The position numbers and the translations under genes are program-made. From assembly GCF_019774615.1 (NCBI RefSeq), contig NZ_CP081497.1:1178001-1242000 (forward strand): DNA of 64,000 bases, written 5' to 3'. This stretch comes from Streptomyces sp. BHT-5-2 (GTDB taxonomy: Bacteria > Actinomycetota > Actinomycetes > Streptomycetales > Streptomycetaceae). How positions within the stretch are numbered: position 1 is the first letter of the stretch; each line of letters opens with the position of its first letter. Below, in pieces: positions 26,585-34,133 of the stretch. The notes below the pieces were generated by a model, which did not search any database, had not been told where the DNA came from, and worked only from the letters and a program-made list of their open reading frames with translations.

Positions 26585-27594
26585 CGTCCCACATCGCGCA
26601 CACCAACCTGGTCGACGCCGACATCAACTCCCTCACCGACAGGGCGGCGATGGGACTGCCCGAAGGCTACGTGGAACCCAGAGCGGAACGCCTGGCGCAC
26701 TTCGCGCAGGTCGCCGGCACCCCGCCCGCCCGGCTGGCCGACCTCGTCGAGGACGCGGCACTCCCGCTCGAACACCGCCTGGCGGCCGGCACCGCACTCG
26801 CCCTCGTGGGCGACCCGCGGATCGACTGGGAAGCCCCGGAGATGCTGCCGGTCCCCGCCGGTCGCGCGCTCCTGGGCACTCCGGACAGCGAGGTCGACGC
26901 ACTGCACGCCGACTCGGCCCAGTTCGGTGTCCAGCGGTCCTGGGTGGCGAAGGAATGCCCCCGCCACACGCTGCCGATCGCGGCCTTCAACATCGCCAAG
27001 TATCCAGTGACGAACGGGGAGTTCGCGGTCTTCCTGAAGGACACCGGTCATCCGGAGCTGCCGAGCAACTGGAACTACGGCCGCTTCGATCCCGCCGCCG
27101 CCAACCACCCCGTCTACACGGTCACGGCCGAAAGCGCCGACGCCTACGCACACTGGCTCGGCCGCCGCACCGGCCGCCGCTTCCGGCTCCCCACCGAACA
27201 GGAATGGGAGTACGCCGCAGCCGGACCGGAAGGACTGCGCCACCCCTGGGGCGACACCTTCAGCGCCCAGGCGGCCAACACCCTGGAGACCGGCCTGCTG
27301 ATGACCAGCCCCGTCGGCGCCTTCCCCGAGGGCAGGTCCTGGTGCGGAGCCCTGGACATGGCCGGCAACGTCGAGGAGTACACCAGCAGCACCTACGGCC
27401 CCTACCCGGGTGGGGAAATCGTCCACGACGACCTGTACCGCAGACTGGGGGCCTACCGCATCGCCCGCGGCGGGGCCTTCAACCGCTTCCGCGACCTGGC
27501 CAGATGCCAGCGCCGGCATGGTCCCTACCCCCGCTCGCTGTACGCGATGGGCTTCCGGCTGGCCGAGGACGCCCAGGCATCCGGAAAGGAGTGA
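26581..27594 (+). CDS. toxD-like: Formylglycine-generating-enzyme-like (SUMF1) protein, ToxD-like
   Basis: 337 residues from GTG 26581. The first 95 residues are helical and have no named fold. Residues about 95-330 are an FGE/SUMF1 domain: IAAFNIAKYPVTNGEFAVFL, FRLPTEQEWEYAAAGPEG, LDMAGNVEEYTS and GGAFNRFRDLARC. The family includes copper-dependent FGE and iron-dependent EgtB/OvoA oxidases. A single cysteine, C309, lies where FGE has its active-site region. In the toxoflavin set this protein (ToxD) is essential but its reaction is not settled to my knowledge. An oxidative step in making the triazine ring is plausible. Confidence 0.85.
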   Translation: MTSHIAHTNLVDADINSLTDRAAMGLPEGYVEPRAERLAHFAQVAGTPPARLADLVEDAALPLEHRLAAGTALALVGDPRIDWEAPEMLPVPAGRALLGTPDSEVDALHADSAQFGVQRSWVAKECPRHTLPIAAFNIAKYPVTNGEFAVFLKDTGHPELPSNWNYGRFDPAAANHPVYTVTAESADAYAHWLGRRTGRRFRLPTEQEWEYAAAGPEGLRHPWGDTFSAQAANTLETGLLMTSPVGAFPEGRSWCGALDMAGNVEEYTSSTYGPYPGGEIVHDDLYRRLGAYRIARGGAFNRFRDLARCQRRHGPYPRSLYAMGFRLAEDAQASGKE

Positions 27595-27600
27595 CGAGCG

Positions 27601-28686
27601 GTGCGCATCCTCCATGTCCACTGGACCGGACTGCCGGTCACCGGTGGCGTCGAGACCCATCTGCACGCGGTCGTCCGCCAACTCGGCGCCCTGACCCGCG
27701 ACATACGGGCCGTGGTCGGCACCCGCCGGTCACCCGGCTGCGACTACGATCCCGCCCTCGACATCGCCGAACCCTTCGTCCCCGCCCGCGCCGCCGCACT
27801 CGCCGAACGGTGCCTGGAAGCGGACATCGTGCACTGGCACAACCCCCAGTGGCACAAACCCGAGGTCGTGACCGCCGTCGCGGACCGGCTGCGGGAGCGC
27901 CGATGGCGCGGCCACCTCGTCCTCGACCTGCACAACATCGACGAACAGCCGGAACAATGGGAGTTCCTCGCCACCCTCCCCGGGCCGGTCGTCGCCCACT
28001 CCGCCTTCGTCGCCGACGAGGTCCGGCACCGGCTGTCCGATGCCGACGTCACCACCCTCGCGCTCGCCCTGCCGCTGGAGGAAGAACCCTTCCGACTCCC
28101 GGGCGAAGGACACCCCACCGTTCTCCAACCCAGCAGAATGACCCGCTGGAAGGGCTCCCACCTGAGCCTGGAGGCGTCGATGTCCCTGCTGGACGAGGGT
28201 GCCGAACTGCACTTCGTACACGCCGGAACCCAACACCTCATCTGGCCCCCGGGCATCCCCCGTGCCCTCCTCGAACGCGCCGAAGCCTGGCAGGAGAAGG
28301 GACGCGTGCACTTCACCCACTACCGTCCCCCGCAGAGCTGGGCCGCGATCCGCGCCAGCGACATCGTGATCCACCCCACCGTCGACCGGGGCGCACACGG
28401 AGAGCCGTTCTCGCTGTCCGTCGCCCAGGCCGTCATCTGCGGACGCCGCATCCTCGCCAGCGACTCCGGCAACCTGCCGTTGCTGCTGGCCGACTACTCG
28501 GCCGCCACCCTCGTCCCCGCCGGCGACGTCCAGGCACTGACCAGCGCACTCAGGGACGCCGTACACCGGCCCCCGGTCGTACCCACGGCCGGCGACCGCG
28601 CACTGGCCCAACGCCTCCGCGACGGCTTCGCCACCGCCGGCCGAAACCACCTGACCTACTACCGAACCCTCGCCGCCCAGGCATGA
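27601..28686 (+). CDS. GT4-type glycosyltransferase in azapteridine-type operon
   Basis: 361 residues from GTG 27601, 6 bp after the ToxD-like stop. A GT-B fold of family GT4 is indicated by MRILHVHWTGLPVTGGVETH, the central LQPSRMTRWKGSHLSLEA, and the donor-site segment IHPTVDRGAHGEPFSLSVAQA (E-x7-E type). It should move a sugar from a nucleotide sugar to an acceptor. No such gene is in the Burkholderia tox operon that I recall, so it suggests a glycosylated product or sugar-masked self-protection. Acceptor unknown. Confidence 0.85.
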   Translation: MRILHVHWTGLPVTGGVETHLHAVVRQLGALTRDIRAVVGTRRSPGCDYDPALDIAEPFVPARAAALAERCLEADIVHWHNPQWHKPEVVTAVADRLRERRWRGHLVLDLHNIDEQPEQWEFLATLPGPVVAHSAFVADEVRHRLSDADVTTLALALPLEEEPFRLPGEGHPTVLQPSRMTRWKGSHLSLEASMSLLDEGAELHFVHAGTQHLIWPPGIPRALLERAEAWQEKGRVHFTHYRPPQSWAAIRASDIVIHPTVDRGAHGEPFSLSVAQAVICGRRILASDSGNLPLLLADYSAATLVPAGDVQALTSALRDAVHRPPVVPTAGDRALAQRLRDGFATAGRNHLTYYRTLAAQA

Positions 28687-28759
28687 CGAGGCCACCGCCC
28701 GCGCCCGCGACACCGTCACCCATCCGCCACAGCCTTCGTACCGGACACCTGGAGCCTCC

Positions 28760-29692
28760 ATGCCCACCCCCATCATCCTGGACTGCGACCCCGGCCACGA
28801 CGACGCGATGGCCATCCTGCTCGCCGTCGGCGACCCCCGCGTCGAGCTGAAGGCCGTCACCACCAGCGCCGGCAACCAGACCGTGGAGAAGACGGCCCTG
28901 AACGCACGGCGCATGTGCTCACTGGCCAAGGCCCTCGACGTGCCGGTCGCCGCCGGCTACCCCAAGCCGCTCACCGGCAAGCTGCTGATCGGCGACGACG
29001 TACACGGCGAAACCGGCCTGGACGGCTGGGACTTCCCCGAACCGGAGGTGCCGCTGCACTCCGCGCACGCCGTGGACCTGATCCACAACCTGCTCTCCGA
29101 CAGCCCCGAACCCCTCACCCTGGTCGTCACCGGACCCCAGACCAACATCGCCGGACTCCTCGCCCGCCACCCGCAGGACAAGGAGAAGATCAAGGAAATC
29201 GTGTGCATGGGAGGAGCCACCCATCGCGGCAACACCCAGCCCTACGCGGAGTACAACATCCTCGTCGACCCCGAAGCCGCCCACGAAGTGCTCGCCAGCG
29301 GCGTCCCCCTGACGTACTGCGGCCTCAACGTCACACACCAGGCACCCGTCACCCGCGAGGTGCTCCAGCGGATCACCGACGTGGGCACCCACATCAGCAA
29401 GGCGTCCGCGGCCCTCCTCGGATTCCGCTCCAGCACCTACGACCAGATCTGGGACCTGCCCGACGCGCCCCTGCACGACCCCGTCGCCGTCGCCCGCGTC
29501 CTCGACCCGACCCTCGTGGAATGCGTCGAAGCCCCCGTCTCCATCGAGCTCCATGGTGAGTTCACCCGCGGCGCCACCGTGATCGACCTCTACGGTGTCA
29601 CCGGAAGGACCCCCAACGCCCGGGTGGCGACGCGCCTGGACACCGAACGGTTCTGGGACGTGTTCATGACGGCGCTCACCGCCCTGGGCTGA
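28760..29692 (+). CDS. Inosine/uridine-preferring nucleoside hydrolase
   Basis: 310 residues. The calcium-binding, substrate-binding N-terminus ILDCDPGHDDAMAIL, the later VVTGPQTNIA, MGG, AEYNILVDPEAA and LHDPVAVA are all family hallmarks, so a complete enzyme is expected. It cleaves N-ribosidic bonds. In the cluster it could strip ribose from a pyrimidine or azapteridine nucleoside intermediate or salvage nucleosides. GGAG lies 7 nt before ATG 28760, and it is preceded by a 73-bp gap, the largest in the operon. Confidence 0.9.
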   Translation: MPTPIILDCDPGHDDAMAILLAVGDPRVELKAVTTSAGNQTVEKTALNARRMCSLAKALDVPVAAGYPKPLTGKLLIGDDVHGETGLDGWDFPEPEVPLHSAHAVDLIHNLLSDSPEPLTLVVTGPQTNIAGLLARHPQDKEKIKEIVCMGGATHRGNTQPYAEYNILVDPEAAHEVLASGVPLTYCGLNVTHQAPVTREVLQRITDVGTHISKASAALLGFRSSTYDQIWDLPDAPLHDPVAVARVLDPTLVECVEAPVSIELHGEFTRGATVIDLYGVTGRTPNARVATRLDTERFWDVFMTALTALG

Positions 29693-29720
29693 CCCGTCGA
29701 CCTACGGAGGCTGACCGACC

Positions 29721-31145
29721 GTGCCCGTTTCCCCCGCTCCGACGCCCGGTGCCCGCTTACTGACGGCACTGGCCGGGGCACAACTGCTGGTGGCGCTCGA
29801 CTTCTCCATCATCTACGTCGCGCTGCCCGGCATCGGGGCCGGCCTCCACTTCTCCGCCGTCGCCCTCCAGTGGATCGTGAGCGCATACGCCATCTTCTTC
29901 GCCGGTTTCCTGCTGCTCGGTGGGCAACTGGCGGACGTCTTCGGCGCCGGCCGGATCTACCTCACCGCCCAACTGGTCTTCGCCGCCTCCTCGACCGGTG
30001 CCGCACTCTCGACCTCCGCCGCGGTACTGATCGCCGCCCGGGTCGGCCAGGGAGTGGCCGCGGCCCTGCTGGTACCCGCGACACTGGGCCTGCTCAGCTC
30101 CGCCTACCCGGCAGGGCCGCAGCGCGACCGGGCGGTGAGTGTCTGGGGGACCACGGGCGCCGTCGGCCTCGCCCTCGGCGTCACGGCCGGCGGCGGCATC
30201 CTCGCCGTCGCCTCCTGGCAGTGGATCTTCTGGCTCAACCTCCCCATCGTGGCGCTCTGCCTGCTCACCGCCGGCACCGCACTCCGCTCCCCGGCAACCG
30301 GAACACGCACCCCCGTCGCCACCGCCGCCACACTCTCCGCCTGCGCCGCGGTCGTCGCCCTCGTCCTCGCCTGCACCGAACTCTCCCGCACCCGCCCCGC
30401 CCTCCCCGTCGTCGCCGCCGCGCTGGCTGTCGCGGTCCTGGCCGGCGGCCTCCTCGCAGTCAGCCAGACCAGGCGCAGGCCGCTCGTCCCCCGGCCCCTG
30501 CTGCGCGTACGAACCCTCCAAGTCGCCTGCCTGGCCGCCGCGTTGTACATGGCCAGCTTCGGCGCCGAGTTCTACCTCGTCACCCTCTACCTCCAGGAAG
30601 TCCGCGCCTACACCGCGCTCGCCGCCGGCCTGGCCTTCCTCCCGCTGGCCGGCGCCATCACCGTCGGGAACACGGTGGCCGGCCGACTCGCCGGCCGGAT
30701 CCCGCTGCGACGGCTGCTGTCCACGGCGTTCCTCACCGGCGCGGCCGGCCTCCTGGGACTCGCCCTGGCCGTCGGCCTGGACGGCGGATACCTCCTCGGC
30801 CTGCTGCCCGGCCTGCTGCTCAGCGGCTTCGGCCAGGGCATGGCGTTCACCGGCATGTTCATCACCGGGACCCGCGACCTCCCCCAGGCGAGCAACGCGA
30901 CCGGGAGCGCCCTGGTGACCACGGCGCAGTACATCGGCGGCTCGCTCGGCCTGGCGCTGCTGGTCCTGCTCCACGGGGAGCACCCGACGGCCCCCGACTT
31001 CGTCCTGACCTTCAGCGTCACCGCGGTCATCGCCACGGCGGCCGCGCTCTCGGCGCTCTTCCTCCTCGTCCGCACCGGGCGAGCGCCCGCCCCGATGTCC
31101 CGACCAGACCAGACCTCAGAGCCCAGGACCGGAGGCCGTCGATGA
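29721..31145 (+). CDS. MFS (DHA2-type) exporter in azapteridine-type operon
   Basis: 474 residues from GTG 29721 (CGGAGG at 29705-29710). About 14 hydrophobic segments, the start GAQLLVALDFSIIYVALPGIG and the motif FAGFLLLGGQLADVFGAGRI are those of drug:H+ antiporters of the DHA2 group, so product export and self-resistance is likely. Codon 13 is TTA (29757-29759). The stop overlaps the next ATG (ATGA). Confidence 0.9.
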   Translation: MPVSPAPTPGARLLTALAGAQLLVALDFSIIYVALPGIGAGLHFSAVALQWIVSAYAIFFAGFLLLGGQLADVFGAGRIYLTAQLVFAASSTGAALSTSAAVLIAARVGQGVAAALLVPATLGLLSSAYPAGPQRDRAVSVWGTTGAVGLALGVTAGGGILAVASWQWIFWLNLPIVALCLLTAGTALRSPATGTRTPVATAATLSACAAVVALVLACTELSRTRPALPVVAAALAVAVLAGGLLAVSQTRRRPLVPRPLLRVRTLQVACLAAALYMASFGAEFYLVTLYLQEVRAYTALAAGLAFLPLAGAITVGNTVAGRLAGRIPLRRLLSTAFLTGAAGLLGLALAVGLDGGYLLGLLPGLLLSGFGQGMAFTGMFITGTRDLPQASNATGSALVTTAQYIGGSLGLALLVLLHGEHPTAPDFVLTFSVTAVIATAAALSALFLLVRTGRAPAPMSRPDQTSEPRTGGRR

Positions 31146-31957
31146 CCGCTGCCCGCCTACTCGCCAGGACCGAACTCCTCCCGCAGGCCCGGCACACGGT
31201 GGACGACTTCGAGAAACACCACGACACCTACTTCAGCCACCTGGTCCACTTCGACCCCCGACTGCTGGAGGCGCTGCACGCCCCGGGCACGCTGCCGGAC
31301 ACCGTACGCGTCGCCTCCACCGGCCGTTCCGGAGTGATCGAGCGGATGGCCACCGTCACCGCGGTCGCCAACCTCCCCCAACAGCGCGTCGCCGACCGCA
31401 GCCGCTACCTCCGGGCACTGCTGGACATCTACGGAATGCTGCCCATCCAGGCACAGCACAGCGCATCCGCACCCGGTACGACCGTCATCGCACCCGAACG
31501 CGAGGGCCGCATCCTCGCCGAACGCCTCGGCGTCCTGCCCCACCGGCGGGGCTGGACACCGCACGCCAAACGCATGCCGGTGGACGGCGGACTGCTCGTC
31601 GGCGTCGACGCCTGGCTGCCCTCGCCGACTGACCGACTGGTCGTCGTCGACGGCGTGGTGGCCAGCGGCGTCACGCTCATGGCGATGCTGCAGCTGACCC
31701 TCCGGCCCGGAGCCCACGCCGAGATCTTCACCTGCCACGCCACCCGCCAGGGGGCACTGGCCCTGGCCAGGTACGCCGAACAGCTGGAGGTCACCCTCAC
31801 CCTCCACGTCGGCCATGTCTCAGGGACGCTGAACGGAAAGTTCTACGCCGTCCAGCCCGACGATCCCGACCGGGTGCTGCTCGGCGACGTCGGAGACACC
31901 ATCAGCCCCCTCACGCCCGCCTTCCCGCCCCGCGGACCGCGACGTGACCACGCCTGA
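31142..31957 (+). CDS. Phosphoribosyltransferase-fold protein
   Basis: 271 residues. The type I PRTase PRPP loop is seen as LVVVDGVVASGVTLMAML (usual D-D-x-x-T-G-G-T altered to D-G-V-V-A-S-G-V-T), with an earlier APGTTVIAPEREGRIL strand. The layout is closest to uracil phosphoribosyltransferase, with an N-terminal extension of about 60 residues. It might ribosylate a base analogue, or recycle bases released by the nucleoside hydrolase. The altered PRPP loop makes catalysis less certain. It overlaps both neighbours. Confidence 0.75.
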   Translation: MTAARLLARTELLPQARHTVDDFEKHHDTYFSHLVHFDPRLLEALHAPGTLPDTVRVASTGRSGVIERMATVTAVANLPQQRVADRSRYLRALLDIYGMLPIQAQHSASAPGTTVIAPEREGRILAERLGVLPHRRGWTPHAKRMPVDGGLLVGVDAWLPSPTDRLVVVDGVVASGVTLMAMLQLTLRPGAHAEIFTCHATRQGALALARYAEQLEVTLTLHVGHVSGTLNGKFYAVQPDDPDRVLLGDVGDTISPLTPAFPPRGPRRDHA

Positions 31958-33377
31958 ACGGCCCGGACTCCGCGCCAAACCGCCGTCACCCGCACCCGAG
32001 TCCGTTCCCGGAGCAGTCGACCGGTACTTCTCCCTGAGCACACGAGGCTCGACCTGGCGCCGCGAGATCGTCGCCGGCGCATCGACCTTCCTGGCCCTGT
32101 CCTACATCGTCGTCGTCAACCCGGCCGTCCTCGGCCGGGCAGGCATTCCGCACGCCGCCGCCTTCTTCGCCACGGCGGCCGTCGGCGGCCTCGCCACCAT
32201 GGCCATGGGGCTCTGGGCCAGGCTGCCGTTCGCGGTGGCACCCGGCATGGAGATGAACGCGATGGTCGCCTTCTCCGTGGTCGGCACCCTCGCCTACACC
32301 TGGCCCCAGGCACTGGGCATGGTGTTCTGGTCCGGCATCGCCATGCTCGCCGTATCCCTGCTACGGCTGCGCGAAGCCGTGATCAACGCCATTCCGCCAC
32401 AGATGCGTTCGGCACTCGCCGCCGCGGTCGGCACCTTCATCGGCCTCGTCGGCCTGCAGATCGCCCACCTCGTCACCACCTCCCACGGCCGGCTGTCCGG
32501 ACTGGGCGACTGGACCGGGCCACCGGCCGTTTCCCTCTACATCGGCCTCACCACCGCCCTGGTCCTGGACGCCCTGGGCGCACGCGCCACAGCGATCCTT
32601 TGCGGCATCGCGGCCGCCGCCGTCTACTGTGCCCTCGCCGGCATCCGCACCCAGACCCTCCACGACGGCATCCACGGCAGCGGGGCCGCACTGCTCCGCT
32701 TCGACCTCACCGTCGTCGCCGACCCCAGGGCCTGGAGCGTGGTCCTGGTGCTGTTCGCCCTCGACTTCTTCGGCAGCATCGCGAAAGTCGTCGGCCTGTC
32801 CGCGCACACCCCCTTGCAGGACGGCAACGGAAAGGTGCCCGGCATGCGCCAGGCACTGCTCGTCGACGCCGGCGCCACCGTCGCCGGATCCGCAGTCGGA
32901 TCGTCCAGCTTCGTCGCGTTCGTGGAGAGCGCGGTCGGTATCCGCGCCGGCGCCCGCACCGGGATCGCGGCACTCGTCACCGGACTGCTCCTGCTCTCCT
33001 GCCTGTTCCTCGGCCCGTTGCTCGCCCACATACCCGTCGAGGCCACCACCGGCGCGCTGGTCTTCGTAGCGGTCAAAATGCTCACCGCACCCCTCCCGGA
33101 CCGAACCAACCGGCCGAACCGAACGAACCGACAGGCTCCGACCGACCAGCCGACCCCAACCGGCCGGCCGGACCCACCGGACCGCCTGGGCCCGGCCGTC
33201 ACGGCGACCGCCGTCGGCGTCACCCTCGCCACCCTCGCGATCGACCAGGCCATGGCCGCCGCCTTCCTCGTGACCACGGCCGCCGGCCTCCTCGGCCGCC
33301 GCCGACCCCACCCCGCTCTCTGGGTGACGACAACGGTCCTCACCGCCAGCGTCCTCCTGCAGTACCTCAACCTCTGA
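31944..33377 (+). CDS. NCS2 nucleobase (purine/xanthine-type) permease
   Basis: 477 residues from GTG 31944, overlapping the phosphoribosyltransferase by 14 bp. It belongs to the AzgA-like branch: YFSLSTRGSTWRREIVAGAS, then LALSYIVVVNPAVL, the FAVAPGMEMNAMVAF half-helix, LFALDFFGSIAKVVGLS and VGSSSFVAFVESAVGIRAG. These symporters carry adenine, guanine or hypoxanthine. In the cluster it may import precursor bases or recapture the purine-like product. A hydrophilic Asn/Arg/Pro/Thr repeat insert (about 383-411) lies before the last helices. Confidence 0.88.
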   Translation: MTTPERPGLRAKPPSPAPESVPGAVDRYFSLSTRGSTWRREIVAGASTFLALSYIVVVNPAVLGRAGIPHAAAFFATAAVGGLATMAMGLWARLPFAVAPGMEMNAMVAFSVVGTLAYTWPQALGMVFWSGIAMLAVSLLRLREAVINAIPPQMRSALAAAVGTFIGLVGLQIAHLVTTSHGRLSGLGDWTGPPAVSLYIGLTTALVLDALGARATAILCGIAAAAVYCALAGIRTQTLHDGIHGSGAALLRFDLTVVADPRAWSVVLVLFALDFFGSIAKVVGLSAHTPLQDGNGKVPGMRQALLVDAGATVAGSAVGSSSFVAFVESAVGIRAGARTGIAALVTGLLLLSCLFLGPLLAHIPVEATTGALVFVAVKMLTAPLPDRTNRPNRTNRQAPTDQPTPTGRPDPPDRLGPAVTATAVGVTLATLAIDQAMAAAFLVTTAAGLLGRRRPHPALWVTTTVLTASVLLQYLNL

Positions 33378-33421
33378 ACAGAATCGGAACAGCGCACGCC
33401 ACCGCGTCAAGGAGCCTCCCC

Positions 33422-34078
33422 ATGCCCAACGACGACACCGCCCGCCTCGCCGAGTCCATCACCCAGCCCGACGGCACCCCCGAACGACTGCGCCGCCAGA
33501 TCGAGTTCATCATCGAAGTGGACCGGCTCAAGGACGTCTTCCGCCGGAGCCCCCTCCTCGCCGCCGACCGCAGGGAGAACGACGCCGAGCACTCCTGGCA
33601 CCTCTCCCTGATGACCCTCGTACTCGCCGAATACGCGGACGAGCCCATCGACACCGGCAAGGTCCTCGCCCTCGTCGTCCTCCACGACCTGGTGGAGATC
33701 TACGCCGGAGACACCTTCCTGTACGACACCGCGGCCGCCGCGGACCAGCGGGAACGCGAACAAGCCGCAGCGGACAGGCTCTTCGCCCTCCTGCCCACCG
33801 ACCAACAGGCCCACTTCCGCTCCCTATGGGACGAGTTCGAAGAACGCCGCACACCCGAAGCACGCTTCGCCAAGGCCATGGACCGACTCCAACCCCTGCT
33901 CCTCAACTACGGCAACCGCGGCGGGACCTGGCGCACCCCGGGAGTGACGGAGCAGGACGTCCTCACCCGCAAGTCCGTGATCAAGGACGCCTCCGCGGAC
34001 CTCTGGCGCTACGCACAGGACCTGATCCACACCGGAGCCGACAACGGCTGGGTCCCGCGCGCCGACCCCACCACCTGA
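33422..34078 (+). CDS. HD-domain phosphohydrolase (YfbR/HDDC2-like)
   Basis: 218 residues from ATG 33422 with the metal ligands H...HD...D: ENDAEHSWHLSLMTLVLAEY, VVLHDLVEIYAGD and FAKAMDRLQPLLLNY. Relatives remove 5'-phosphate from deoxynucleoside monophosphates. As the last gene of the operon it could dephosphorylate the ribosyl-pyrimidine phosphate made by the ToxB/ToxE-like steps, a step for which the core set offers no enzyme. That role is inference. AAGGAG precedes the start. Confidence 0.85.
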   Translation: MPNDDTARLAESITQPDGTPERLRRQIEFIIEVDRLKDVFRRSPLLAADRRENDAEHSWHLSLMTLVLAEYADEPIDTGKVLALVVLHDLVEIYAGDTFLYDTAAAADQREREQAAADRLFALLPTDQQAHFRSLWDEFEERRTPEARFAKAMDRLQPLLLNYGNRGGTWRTPGVTEQDVLTRKSVIKDASADLWRYAQDLIHTGADNGWVPRADPTT

Positions 34079-34081
34079 CAC

Positions 34082-34126
34082 CAGTCGGACCGGACCTCGG
34101 TCAGCCCGGCTTCAGCGGTCCGACTG
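34082..34126. terminator. Perfect 10-bp stem terminator closing the operon
   Basis: CAGTCGGACC (34082-34091) pairs exactly with GGTCCGACTG (34117-34126), starting 4 bp after the HD-gene stop and ending 8 bp before the convergent phosphatase stop. It can serve both directions and marks the right end of the ten-gene unit. Confidence 0.75.
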
Positions 34127-34133
34127 AACAGCG

